NCBI GenBank assembly: GCA_021813655.1
Contig: JAKAJU010000096.1
Coordinates: forward strand, 1 to 45,657
Source of the DNA: Chloroflexota bacterium
GTDB lineage: Bacteria > Chloroflexota > Limnocylindria > Limnocylindrales > CSP1-4
Reading direction: 5' to 3'
Length of the DNA: 45,657 nucleotides
How positions within the stretch are numbered: position 1 is the first letter of the stretch; every line of letters begins with the position of its first letter. Made by a program: the position numbers and the translations under genes. The notes beneath the pieces were generated by a model that was not told the origin of the DNA, searched no databases, and was given only the letters and a program-made list of their open reading frames with translations. Of the stretch, positions 7,263 through 16,142 are shown one piece after another.

Positions 7263-9038
7263 ATGACCGAGATCCCCCAGCTCCTCGACGCATTCATCCA
7301 CGAGCTCCTCGCTCTCGACCCCGTCGGTGCGACCGCTGCCGGCCTCCACGACCACGACGCCCGCTGGCCCGACATGACCGCGGCGGGCCGCGCCGAGCGG
7401 CTCGCGTTCCTCGATCGCTGGGAGGCCACCCTTCGCGCGATCGACCCGGCGTCGCTCGACGCGGACGGACGGGTGGATCGGGACCTCGTCCTCGGCGAGA
7501 TCGCCGCGCGCCGGTTCGACGAGACCGAGCTCGGGGACGACCGCTGGGACCCCCTCGCCTGGGTCTACCTGATGGGTGCCGGGATCTTCCCGCTCCTGGC
7601 GCGTGATTTCGCTCCGCTGTCGGAGCGCCTCGCGTCGGTCGCCGGACGGCTCGAGACCCTCGGCGGGCTCCTGTCGTCGGCGGAGACCTCGCTCGTCGGC
7701 ATGGCGGGCCGTCCGGTCTCGCGATTCCACGCCGAGGTCGCGCTCCAGCAGCTCCCGGGGATCGTGGATCTCGTCGACGAGGCGGAGCGGACCGCGCTCG
7801 CGGCCGGAGCCGACCCGGGCGTCGCCGCCGTCCGCCCGCGGCTGACCGCGTCGGCAGCATCCGCCCGCCGTGCCCTCGAGCGGTTCCGGTCGCACCTCGA
7901 GCACGTCGTGCTCCCGGCGTCGGAGGGGGAAGGGAGGCTCGGTGCCGACCTCTTCGCGCGGAAGCTGCGCCACACGTTCCGGAGCGGGATCACGCCGGAC
8001 GAGGTGCGGGCCCGCGCGACGACCGAGTTCGCGGCCGCCCGCGCCGAGATGGTCCGGATCGCTCGCGACGCGTGGCCGACGTCGGTCCCGGACAGGCCGC
8101 TGCCCGACCCCGACGCTCCGGGCGCGGACGGCGAGACCGTCCGCGGGGTCCTCGATGCGGTCGCGGCCGACCACCCCTCCGGCGAGGCGATCCTCGAGTT
8201 CTGCCGGTCCGAGCTCGCGGCGATCGAGGACCTCGTCCGATCGACCGACCTCGTCGGCCTGCCGGAGGACCCGCTCGCGATCGAGTGGACGCCGGTCTTC
8301 CTCCGGTCGCTCGCCGGTGCGATGTTCGACGCTCCAGGCCCGCTCGACGTCGGGCAGCGCAGCTTCTACTACGTCACGCCGATCCCGGGGGACTGGACGG
8401 AGGCGCAGGCCGAATCCTACCTGCGCGAGTACAACGACCGGATGCTTCGCCTCACGACCGTGCACGAGGCCGTGCCCGGGCACTACCTGCAGCTGATGCA
8501 CGCGATCCGGTGTCCCTCGCTGCCGCGCGCCGTCCTCGCGAGCGGGGTCTTCGCCGAGGGCTGGGCCGTATACGTCACCCAGGTGGCGATCGACGCCGGC
8601 TACGGCGCCGACGATCCGGCGCTCCTCCTCACCCACTGGAAGTACTACCTCCGCGCGGTGGCCAACGCCCTGCTCGACGTGGCGGTGCACGTCGATGGCA
8701 TGAGCCGCGAGGATGCGATGCGCCTCATGGTGGAGGGGGCGTTCCAGGAGGAGTCCGAGGCCGCGAAGAAGTGGGATCGCGCCCGGCTCACCTCGACCCA
8801 GCTCTCCACCTACTTCGTCGGGAGCGCCGAGATGTGGGACCTCGAGCGCGAGGTGCGGCGGCGCCGCGCCGTCGCCTCGAGCGACCCGCGCGGCGCCGCC
8901 GCCGTCGGGGAGCCGCGGGTCGTCGGTGGCTTCGGGGCGACGCCCGGCTTCGCCTACCGCGAGCACCTCGAGGAGGTCCTCGCCCACGGGACGCCGCCGA
9001 CCCCGCTCCTGCGTCGGCTCGTCCTCGGTGAAGCCTGA
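7263..9038 (+). CDS. DUF885 family putative metallopeptidase
   Basis: The 591-residue protein is a typical full-length DUF885 member. It is mainly helical, with the zinc-type motif HEAVPGH (residues about 401-407) and a downstream Glu in FAEGWAVYVTQ that would complete a gluzincin-like site. The conserved tail AYREHLEEVL is present. DUF885 proteins are thought to be soluble peptidases distantly like M32 carboxypeptidases, but substrates are mostly unknown. No signal peptide is seen, so it should be cytoplasmic. The stop overlaps the next gene's start by one base (TGATG), so it is probably co-translated with the nucleoside hydrolase. The open frame extends upstream to 7002, but the promoter sits inside that extension. 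Confidence 0.8.
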   Translation: MTEIPQLLDAFIHELLALDPVGATAAGLHDHDARWPDMTAAGRAERLAFLDRWEATLRAIDPASLDADGRVDRDLVLGEIAARRFDETELGDDRWDPLAWVYLMGAGIFPLLARDFAPLSERLASVAGRLETLGGLLSSAETSLVGMAGRPVSRFHAEVALQQLPGIVDLVDEAERTALAAGADPGVAAVRPRLTASAASARRALERFRSHLEHVVLPASEGEGRLGADLFARKLRHTFRSGITPDEVRARATTEFAAARAEMVRIARDAWPTSVPDRPLPDPDAPGADGETVRGVLDAVAADHPSGEAILEFCRSELAAIEDLVRSTDLVGLPEDPLAIEWTPVFLRSLAGAMFDAPGPLDVGQRSFYYVTPIPGDWTEAQAESYLREYNDRMLRLTTVHEAVPGHYLQLMHAIRCPSLPRAVLASGVFAEGWAVYVTQVAIDAGYGADDPALLLTHWKYYLRAVANALLDVAVHVDGMSREDAMRLMVEGAFQEESEAAKKWDRARLTSTQLSTYFVGSAEMWDLEREVRRRRAVASSDPRGAAAVGEPRVVGGFGATPGFAYREHLEEVLAHGTPPTPLLRRLVLGEA

Positions 9039-10063
9039 TGAGCGGGACCGCCGCACCGGGGCCCGGGATCGTCCTCGTCGACCGGCCGGTGCCGTCTCGC
9101 CTCCCGGAGGCGCCGCACGGCACGCCGGGCCACCCGCTCCCCATCGTCATCGACTGCGATCCGGGCCACGACGACGCGGTCGCGATCCTGCTCGCGCTCG
9201 CGCGGCCGGACCTCCGCGTGCTCGGGATCTCGACCGTCGCCGGCAATGCCGTCCTCGAGCGGACGACGGAGACCGCCCTGCGCGTTCTCGCTCTCGCGGG
9301 GCGGGCCGACGTCGAGGTCGCCGCCGGGGCCGCGCACCCGCTCGAGGGCCCGCTCCACACGGCACCCCACGTGCACGGGGAGTCGGGGATCGAGGGCCCC
9401 GCGCTGCCCGACCCCGTCACCGCCCCGATCGGGGAGTTCGCCCCCCACGCCATGGCGCGGTGGATCCGCGCGGCTGCTGAGCCGGTCGTCCTCGTCCCGA
9501 CCGGTCCCCTGACGAACGTCGCGCTCCTCCTCCAGGAGCATCCGGAGGTCCACGACCGGATCGCCCACATCTGCCTCATGGGCGGGTCGATCACCGAAGG
9601 GAACATCACGCCGTCCGCCGAGTTCAACATCTGGGTGGACCCGGAGGCTGCACAGACCGTCTTCGGCGCGGGGATCCCGCTCACGATGATCGGCCTCGAC
9701 GTGACCCACCGATCGATCGTCTGGGAGCGCGAGCGCGAGGCGCTCGCGCGCGAAGGCGGCCGTGTCGGCGCCGTGGTGGGCGGCCTCCTCGCGTACTTCC
9801 AGGCGTTCCACGAGCGCACGTACGGCTGGGCGGGCACGCCGATCCACGACGCCGTGGCCGTCGCCCACCTCGCGATGCCCGGGCTGGTGCGCACGGCCGC
9901 CCTCGACGTCGAGATCGAGACGGAAGGGCGGTTCACCCGCGGCCGGACCGTCGTCGACCTGCGCCGGGTGACCGGCAGGACGCCGAACGCCCACGTGGGC
10001 CTCGACATCGACCGCGAGCGCTTCGTCGCGCTTCTCGGTGAGGCGATCCGCTCCTACGCCTGA
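9038..10063 (+). CDS. Inosine-uridine-type nucleoside hydrolase
   Basis: The enzyme hydrolyses the N-glycosidic bond of ribonucleosides to ribose and a free base, for salvage. The family signature DCDPGHDDA (residues about 43-51) supplies the calcium-binding aspartates. GPLTNVALLL, ICLMGGS, EFNIWVDPEAA and the C-terminal HDAVAVAHL are also conserved. The length of 341 residues is slightly longer than usual because of a roughly 35-residue N-terminal extension. The ATG overlaps the DUF885 stop (TGATG), so the two form a transcription unit. Specificity (inosine/uridine, pyrimidine or purine) cannot be assigned. Confidence 0.85.
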   Translation: MSGTAAPGPGIVLVDRPVPSRLPEAPHGTPGHPLPIVIDCDPGHDDAVAILLALARPDLRVLGISTVAGNAVLERTTETALRVLALAGRADVEVAAGAAHPLEGPLHTAPHVHGESGIEGPALPDPVTAPIGEFAPHAMARWIRAAAEPVVLVPTGPLTNVALLLQEHPEVHDRIAHICLMGGSITEGNITPSAEFNIWVDPEAAQTVFGAGIPLTMIGLDVTHRSIVWEREREALAREGGRVGAVVGGLLAYFQAFHERTYGWAGTPIHDAVAVAHLAMPGLVRTAALDVEIETEGRFTRGRTVVDLRRVTGRTPNAHVGLDIDRERFVALLGEAIRSYA

Positions 10064-10068
10064 GCCCG

Positions 10069-11475
10069 TCAGGGCGTCGGCTGGCCGACCTCGAGGAGCG
10101 CCTCCCGATAGATCGTCGCCCCGTCGATCCGTCGTGCCGGTGACGAGAGGAGCGAGAGGTCGTCGAGGAGCTCGTGCTCGATCCGCGTCCCGGCAAGGGC
10201 GTCGATCTCGCGGACCGCCTTCGCGGCGCACCGGAGGACGTGGCGCGTCTCCTCGCGCGCGGGGTCGTCCCAGTACCAGCCGTCGCTCGCGAACATCGCG
10301 AGGCGCCAGCGCTGTGCGTCGAGCAGCCGCTCGAGCAGGTCGGCCCGCTTCCGCGATCGGCCCCCGCCGGTCGCCGCCCGCGCGAACGACGCGGCATCGG
10401 CCCGGCCGGCGATGACGTCCACGTACCCGTCGCGCGCCTCCCAGAGGACCGCGGCGTCGACGTCGGTGGCGCGGAGGAGGTCGATGCTCACGGCATCCAC
10501 GGCGCCGGCGAGCCGGTCGAGAGCGGCCCGGAGCGGCCGCTTCCACCTGCCGTCCAGCACGCACGGGCACTCGGCGTGCCAGCGGAGGAGCCCATGGTGG
10601 CACGACCAGGACGTCCCCTCCCGGAGACGGGCGAGCGGGAACGGCTCGCGCGGACCCTCGCGGATGATGTCGCCGAGGGCGGTCACGTCGAAGCCGCGGT
10701 CGGGGACGTCAGGGCCGCCCCGCACGAGGCGATGGAGGAAGAGGTCGCGGAACTGCTTGTGGTGCCCGTACAGCTCGCCGTCGGTGGCGATGAGGGCAAG
10801 GGGCTGCGTCACGCCGAGCGGGAGCGACCCCGCGAGGCGCGGCGCCACCCAGTCGCGCGCGAAGCGGTCGGCGTCGGCGGTGGCCTCGTCCTGGAAGCTG
10901 ACCGCCGACGAGAGGGCCCGGTCGTAGAAGGCGACGACGAGGCCACGACCGCCACCCGGGTCCACGCGATACGGCCGCCGCGTGTCGATCTCCGGATCGC
11001 CCGCCTGCCATGGCGCGAGGATGGTGTAGCGGATCCCCTCCGCCGCCGCGATCCGCAGGGTGGGCAGGTCCATGGCCGTCTCGGGGAGCCAGAGGCCGCG
11101 TGCGGGCCGACCGAACCGGACCGCGAAATCGCGCAGGCCCCAGCGGATCTCCGTCCTGCGGTCCCGGAGCGACGCGAGCGGGAGGATGGCGTGGTGGTAG
11201 GGCTGCGCCATCGCGTCGGCCCCGTCGGTCTCGATCGTCCGCAGGGTCGTGGTGTCGTGCTCCGCGAGCCACGAGGCGAGCGTGGGTCCGAGGTCGAACG
11301 AGATGCGACCGAAGTCGCCGCGCGCCGCCACCGGCCGGTAGCAGTCCGCGTCGACCCGCTCGTTCCAGTCGCGGAAGGGCGCCGCACCGCGTGCGGGGGC
11401 GATCCGGCCCGAGAAGGGATCGCGCCGCTCGGGCTGGTAGAAGTGACCGTGGACGACGAGCCGACCGCGTGTCAC
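10069..11475 (-). CDS. GH57-family glycosidase, DUF3536-type but short
   Basis: The 468-residue product begins VTRGRLVVHGHFYQPERRDP, the hallmark start of DUF3536-type GH57 proteins. The GH57 catalytic regions are visible: the nucleophile Glu in GLWLPETA (residues about 147-154) and the acid/base Asp in LIATDGELYGHHK. Family members I know are often much longer; here the C-terminal part is reduced to about 150 residues with a conserved SDGWYWDD segment. The GTG start at 11475 lies 7 bases after the preceding gene's stop, so this is the last gene of the glycogen operon. Likely role: alpha-1,4-glucan hydrolysis or transfer. The extended frame upstream is a shadow of the next gene. Confidence 0.72.
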   Translation of the reverse strand: MTRGRLVVHGHFYQPERRDPFSGRIAPARGAAPFRDWNERVDADCYRPVAARGDFGRISFDLGPTLASWLAEHDTTTLRTIETDGADAMAQPYHHAILPLASLRDRRTEIRWGLRDFAVRFGRPARGLWLPETAMDLPTLRIAAAEGIRYTILAPWQAGDPEIDTRRPYRVDPGGGRGLVVAFYDRALSSAVSFQDEATADADRFARDWVAPRLAGSLPLGVTQPLALIATDGELYGHHKQFRDLFLHRLVRGGPDVPDRGFDVTALGDIIREGPREPFPLARLREGTSWSCHHGLLRWHAECPCVLDGRWKRPLRAALDRLAGAVDAVSIDLLRATDVDAAVLWEARDGYVDVIAGRADAASFARAATGGGRSRKRADLLERLLDAQRWRLAMFASDGWYWDDPAREETRHVLRCAAKAVREIDALAGTRIEHELLDDLSLLSSPARRIDGATIYREALLEVGQPTP

Positions 11476-11482
11476 GGAGAGC

Positions 11483-13675
11483 CTAGAACCCCTCCTCCGC
11501 AGCCCGGTCACGCGTCGTTGAGAGCGCGTGCCGGACGCGGAAGGTCCGTCCGCCACCGGGCTCGACGTGGAGCGGCCACGTGAAGACGAGGGCGCTTCCC
11601 TGGTAGATGCGCTCGAAGCCGCCCTCGGAGTTGGAGACGGTCTCGATCGATCCCCAGAACGCGCCGGCGGGCGGCTCCGCCCGGCTCGCGACCGCGACGC
11701 CCACGTACGTGTTCCCCGAGCCGACGATGGCGCCGACGGCGGAGATGCCGCTGGTGTCGTGCGCGCTGCGGTGGCCGTCCACCTCGTAGTACGCGGCGGG
11801 ATTGCCGCCGCCCCCGAGCATCGTGACGGCCCATTCCAGGGCGATCGTCGCGTCGATCGCGACCGAGCCGTGGTTCTCCAGCGTGACCGTCTCCTCGAGC
11901 GTCGGCGCGGCGCGGTCGCCGCCGACGGCGATCGTCTTCGTCGCGCGGACCGGGATCCGCTGCGCACCGACGAGCACCGATCCGTCGCGGACGAGCGTCG
12001 CGTGGTCGTCGGCGAGCTCCGCCACCGCGTAGGCGGCGTCCACGAGGTCGCCGAGCTCGTCGAACTCCGCGTCGAGGAAGTCCCGCGGCGTCGTCTCCGA
12101 CGGGACGACGTGGACCAGCCCGCTCCGCCGCTCGTACGCGTCGTACCGGAGGCGACCCGCGAGCCCCGGCTCCTTCGTCGAGACGCGGTCGTGGATCGAC
12201 CCCACCCCCGCTTCGCCGTCCTCTGGCGCCCCTCTGCCCCCGTGCGCGGCCTCTTCGACGAGTCGCCGCTCGTGCTCCACGAGCGTCTCGTGGTAGGCCT
12301 CGGGGCGCCGCCGCATGACCGCGGCGAGGGCGTGCGCGGCCGCCCGCACGTCCCACGTGCCGATCCCGCCGCCCTCGTTGGGCTTGAGCACGACGACCTG
12401 GCCGGGCGTCGCGAGGACGACCTCGTCGATGCCGTCCATGTCCGCGTCGACGATCGCGTGGCCGTCCACCCGCGCGCCGCCGGCGCGCGCGGCGCGGTCC
12501 GCGATGTCCTCGGCGAGGATGAGGTGCTCGTGGGTGGCCAGGCGCATGTGGCTGATGTAGATGCCACCGAAGAGCCCATGCCAGTAGCAGTCGTTCGACT
12601 GACCCTTCATCAGGTGGACGAGGGCCGCGTCGTGTGCCGGGCCGTCCGGCATCGCGGCGACCTTCTCGGAGACCCGGAGCATCCGCTTGTGGAGGTCGTT
12701 GATCTCGCGGTACTTCACCTGGAAGTTGCGCCAGAACCCGCCGCGCAGGTAGCGCGCCTCCGGGAGGTGCTCGGCCCTGGCTCGATGCAGGAGGTCGGCG
12801 AAGACGAGCGATTCGTCCGCCGGCAGGACCCACTCGCCCATCTCGGCGTACGACGCGGTCGGGAGGTAGACGCGGCCGATCGGCGCCCGTTCCGCGAGCC
12901 ATCCGCCCGGCGTGACCGTCGTGAGCCAGTCCGCGTTCGCCTCGAGCGCGGTGAAGAACCGGTCGACCCAGCGCGAGGCGCCCCAGCAGTGCTCCCACGT
13001 CGTGGGCCACGACCCGAACTTCTCGCCGTCGTCGCCCATGACCCCGACGCGGTCGCCCTCCTCGGTGGCGTGCGCGCGCAGGTACGCGATGACGTCGTCG
13101 ACGTCGCCGAAGGGGATCCGGTAGCGGAGGCCCTGCTCGGTCCCGAAGACGCGGAGGATCGCGCCCTGGTCCTCGGTCGTGTAGGCGCCCCAGAGCGCAT
13201 CCTCGCGGATCGCGGCGGCCCGGAAATGGTTGTCGTCCACGATGGTGTAGCGGTAGCCCGCGCGGACGAGCGCGGTCGGCAGGTCCGGCTCCCACACGCG
13301 CTCGGCGAGCCAGGCGCCCGTGGGGCGCGTGCCGGTGAGCGACTCGAGCACGTCGGCCATCCGCACGAGCTGGGCGACACGGTCGCGCTCGGGCAGGGTG
13401 GCGAGGACGGGCTCGAACATCCCTCCGCCGAGGAGCTCGACGCGGCCCTCGGCGACGAGGGTCCGCAGGCGCTCGACGAAGCCCGGCCGCTCGGCCATGA
13501 GCCACTCGAGGAGCGGGCCCGTGTAGTGGAGGCCCACGCGGACGCCCGGATGCCTCTCGAGCGCCTCGAGCATCGGACGATAGGCGGCCTCGTAGACCTC
13601 CGCGTAGACCCAGCCGAAGTTCCCCACCGGCTGGTGGTTGTGGATCGCGAGCGCAAGGGAGATCCGAGGCGCCAC
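11483..13675 (-). CDS. GH57 4-alpha-glucanotransferase / alpha-amylase
   Basis: The 730-residue protein carries all GH57 conserved regions: HNHQPVGN, GGGMFEPV, AWLAERVWEPD with the nucleophile Glu, and VMGDDGEKFG with the catalytic Asp. The central and C-terminal domains match the DUF1925/DUF1926 beta-sandwich of Thermococcus litoralis-type 4-alpha-glucanotransferase, for example WHGLFGGIYISHMR. It would rearrange or hydrolyse alpha-1,4-glucan chains such as glycogen. The GTG at 13675 has GGAAGG 10 bases upstream. It is the middle gene of a minus-strand operon, 77 bases after the phosphorylase and 7 bases before the DUF3536-type gene. Confidence 0.85.
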   Translation of the reverse strand: MAPRISLALAIHNHQPVGNFGWVYAEVYEAAYRPMLEALERHPGVRVGLHYTGPLLEWLMAERPGFVERLRTLVAEGRVELLGGGMFEPVLATLPERDRVAQLVRMADVLESLTGTRPTGAWLAERVWEPDLPTALVRAGYRYTIVDDNHFRAAAIREDALWGAYTTEDQGAILRVFGTEQGLRYRIPFGDVDDVIAYLRAHATEEGDRVGVMGDDGEKFGSWPTTWEHCWGASRWVDRFFTALEANADWLTTVTPGGWLAERAPIGRVYLPTASYAEMGEWVLPADESLVFADLLHRARAEHLPEARYLRGGFWRNFQVKYREINDLHKRMLRVSEKVAAMPDGPAHDAALVHLMKGQSNDCYWHGLFGGIYISHMRLATHEHLILAEDIADRAARAGGARVDGHAIVDADMDGIDEVVLATPGQVVVLKPNEGGGIGTWDVRAAAHALAAVMRRRPEAYHETLVEHERRLVEEAAHGGRGAPEDGEAGVGSIHDRVSTKEPGLAGRLRYDAYERRSGLVHVVPSETTPRDFLDAEFDELGDLVDAAYAVAELADDHATLVRDGSVLVGAQRIPVRATKTIAVGGDRAAPTLEETVTLENHGSVAIDATIALEWAVTMLGGGGNPAAYYEVDGHRSAHDTSGISAVGAIVGSGNTYVGVAVASRAEPPAGAFWGSIETVSNSEGGFERIYQGSALVFTWPLHVEPGGGRTFRVRHALSTTRDRAAEEGF

Positions 13676-13752
13676 CGGGGCCTGTCCTTCCGTGGACGGA
13701 CCCGCCACCCGGCGGGTCCCTGGAGAGCGAGGGGTCGTGGGATCGGGCGCGG

Positions 13753-15963
13753 TCAGCCGGCCTCCGTCACGGGGTGGGGTGCCCCGCCGGTACTGGACTC
13801 GGGTAGCGGGACACCGGCCGCGGGGAGGTAGAGGCGCTCCACGTACTCGTGGAGCATCCGCGTCGTGGAGAAGCGCCAGATCGTGCTCGCGATCGCGGAG
13901 CGGACGAGCTGGAGCCACGCCCGCGGGACGCCGTTCGCGTCGCGCTCGTAGTACCGCGGGACGACCTCCGTCTCGAGGAGGCGGTACAGGTCCAGGGCGT
14001 CCGCGTAGTCCTGGGCGCCCTCGTCGGGGTCGGTCTCGCGTCCGCCGATCGCCCAGCCGTTGTCGCCGGTCCAGCCCTCGTCCCACCAGCCGTCGAGGAC
14101 GGAGAGGTTGAGGACGCCGTTCTGGGCCGCCTTCATCCCGGAGGTCCCGGACGCCTCGAGGGGCCGCCGCGGCGTGTTCATCCAGACGTCCACGCCCTGG
14201 ACGAGGTACCGCGCGATGCGCATGTCGTAGTCCTCGAGGATGAAGACCCGGCCGCGCAGCCGGTCGCCGCGCGAGCGCCCGAAGATGTCCTGGATGACCT
14301 GCTGGCCGGGCCGGTCCGCCGGGTGCGCCTTGCCCGCGAAGATGAACTGGACGGGCCGGTCGGGGTCGTCGATGAGGAGGGCCAGGCGGTCCATGTCGCG
14401 GAAGATCAGGCTCGCGCGCTTGTACGTGGCGAAGCGGCGCGCGAATCCGATCGTGAGGATCTCCGGCTCGAGCTCGGTCTCGAGGTCGGCGAGGACCGAC
14501 GGCGCCTCACCGTGCCGCGCGAGCTGGCGCAGGAGCCGGCCCCGCGCGAAGTGCGTGAGGTCGCGCTTCTGGCGGATGTGCGCCTCCCACAGCTCCTTGT
14601 CCGGCAGCCTGCCCACCTTGTCCCAGAACCGCGAGCCGTTCGTCCGCCCGTCGAGGTCGTCGAGGTCCGCGTCGAGATAGCGCTCGTAGAGCTCGCGCAT
14701 CGGCACACCGACCCACGAGGGAGCGTGGACGCCGTTGGTGACCGCGAGGATCGGCTCGTCGATGATCGGGTGCCAGGTCGCGTTGGCGGTCCGCGCATGA
14801 AGTCGGCTGACCGCGTTCGACCCCTTCGTCAGGCGCAGGCTGAAGGACGTCATGTCGAACTGGCCGCGGTCCCCCTCGACGCCGAGACCCAGGTCGAGGA
14901 TCGTCGAGATCGGCACGCCGCCGGTGCCCGGGCGGCCGTCCCCGTCGAAGAGGGGTCCGGCGACGCGGCGGACGAGGTCGGCGTCGAAGCGCTCGTTGCC
15001 CGCGGAGACCGGCGTGTGGATCGTGAAGACGCTGTCGTTCTTCACGGCGGCGAACGCGTCGTCGACGCGGCCCCCGGCCGCGACGAGCTCGCGTGCGCGC
15101 TCCGCGAGGAGGAAGGCGGAGTGGCCTTCGTTGAGGTGCCAGACCACGGGCGAGATCCCGAGCGCGCGGAGCGCGCGCACGCCCCCGACGCCGAGGACGA
15201 GCTCCTGGTGGAGGCGCATCTCGCGACCGCGGACGTAGAGGATGTGCGTGATCGGTCGATCGGCCTCGCTGTTGTCCGGGACGTCCGTGTCGAGCAGGAG
15301 GACCGGTGTACGGCCGACCTGCGCCCGCCACACGGCGACGCTGACCGTCCGCCCGGGGAGCTCGACGGGGACGCGCAGGGGGCCGCCGGTCGCGTCCGCG
15401 ACGGGGAGGATCGGGAGCGTCGCCGGGTCGTAGTCGGGGTAGGCGTGCTCCTGGTGGCCGTCCGCGTCGATCGTCTGGCGGAAGTAGCCGTTGCGGTAGA
15501 GGAGGCCGACCCCGACGAACGGGATCGCCATGTCGCTCGCCGTCTTGGTGTGGTCCCCGGCGAGTACGCCGAGGCCACCCGAGTAGATGCCGATCGATTC
15601 GTGGAGCCCGTACTCCGCGCAGAAGTACGCGATGGGTCCCGGCAGCTCGTGGCCGTGCTTCCGGGCGAACCAGTGGTCCGAACCGCCCGCGAGGTAGGCG
15701 TCGAATCGCCGGAGGAGGTCGTCGTACTCCGCCATGAAGCGGGGATCGGCGAGGAGGGGCACCCAGTCCACGCTCGACAGGAGCGCCGACACCGGGCTGT
15801 GGTGCCGCGTCCACGCGTCCGGGTCCACGCGGGCGAAGAGGCGGCGGGCGTCCGCGTGCCAGGCCCACCAGAGGTTGTACGCCATCCGCCGGAGGCCTTC
15901 GAGCTGGGGCGGGATGCGGATCGGCGGACCCGGGAGCGTCGGGACGGTGACGAGGGGCTCCAT
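13753..15963 (-). CDS. glgP: Alpha-glucan (glycogen) phosphorylase
   Basis: The enzyme uses phosphate to release glucose-1-phosphate from glycogen (GT35). The 736-residue protein is of the shorter bacterial type. It opens with a DUF3417-like segment (RMAYNLWWAWHADARRLF), continues with IAYFCAEYGLHESIGIYSGG and VVWHLNEGHSAFL, and ends with the PLP-lysine motif EASGTSGMKAAQNGVLNLS. GFARRFATYKRA is part of the active-site region. It is the first gene of the glycogen operon and is divergent from glycogen synthase with a shared 179-base promoter region. ATG 15963 is preceded by a -10 box. The open frame extends further upstream but there is no coding pattern there. Confidence 0.9.
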   Translation of the reverse strand: MEPLVTVPTLPGPPIRIPPQLEGLRRMAYNLWWAWHADARRLFARVDPDAWTRHHSPVSALLSSVDWVPLLADPRFMAEYDDLLRRFDAYLAGGSDHWFARKHGHELPGPIAYFCAEYGLHESIGIYSGGLGVLAGDHTKTASDMAIPFVGVGLLYRNGYFRQTIDADGHQEHAYPDYDPATLPILPVADATGGPLRVPVELPGRTVSVAVWRAQVGRTPVLLLDTDVPDNSEADRPITHILYVRGREMRLHQELVLGVGGVRALRALGISPVVWHLNEGHSAFLLAERARELVAAGGRVDDAFAAVKNDSVFTIHTPVSAGNERFDADLVRRVAGPLFDGDGRPGTGGVPISTILDLGLGVEGDRGQFDMTSFSLRLTKGSNAVSRLHARTANATWHPIIDEPILAVTNGVHAPSWVGVPMRELYERYLDADLDDLDGRTNGSRFWDKVGRLPDKELWEAHIRQKRDLTHFARGRLLRQLARHGEAPSVLADLETELEPEILTIGFARRFATYKRASLIFRDMDRLALLIDDPDRPVQFIFAGKAHPADRPGQQVIQDIFGRSRGDRLRGRVFILEDYDMRIARYLVQGVDVWMNTPRRPLEASGTSGMKAAQNGVLNLSVLDGWWDEGWTGDNGWAIGGRETDPDEGAQDYADALDLYRLLETEVVPRYYERDANGVPRAWLQLVRSAIASTIWRFSTTRMLHEYVERLYLPAAGVPLPESSTGGAPHPVTEAG

Positions 15964-15978
15964 GTGGGCCGGATGATA
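15964..15978 (-). promoter_or_regulatory. -10 box of the glgP operon
   Basis: On the minus strand TATCAT (15978-15973) is 9 bases before ATG 15963, with no Shine-Dalgarno sequence. It forms one half of the divergent glgP/glgA promoter region. Confidence 0.45.
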
Positions 15979-16130
15979 GCGCCGCCGGGGGATGCCTGTG
16001 AACCGGTTTAGTAGGCCATGGCGATCAACGAAGGCGTCTTCGCGCTGTGGTCTGGTGAGGACAGCCGGAGTCCCCAGGCCTCGCCCATGCGCGGACGGAT
16101 CCTGCCCACCGTGCCGGCTTCGGCCGCGCG

Positions 16131-16142
16131 TACCATGGCGGC
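16131..16142 (+). promoter_or_regulatory. -10 box for a leaderless glgA mRNA
   Basis: TACCAT at 16131-16136 is followed by 6 bases (GGCGGC) and then GTG at 16143. This supports the GTG start and a leaderless transcript. Confidence 0.5.

Noticed and set aside
11528-16011. Long plus-strand frames of 767 and 720 residues opposite the glycogen operon
   Set aside because: They lie exactly opposite the GH57 and phosphorylase genes, which carry all catalytic motifs; the plus-strand products are Asp/Arg/Val-rich with no motif.
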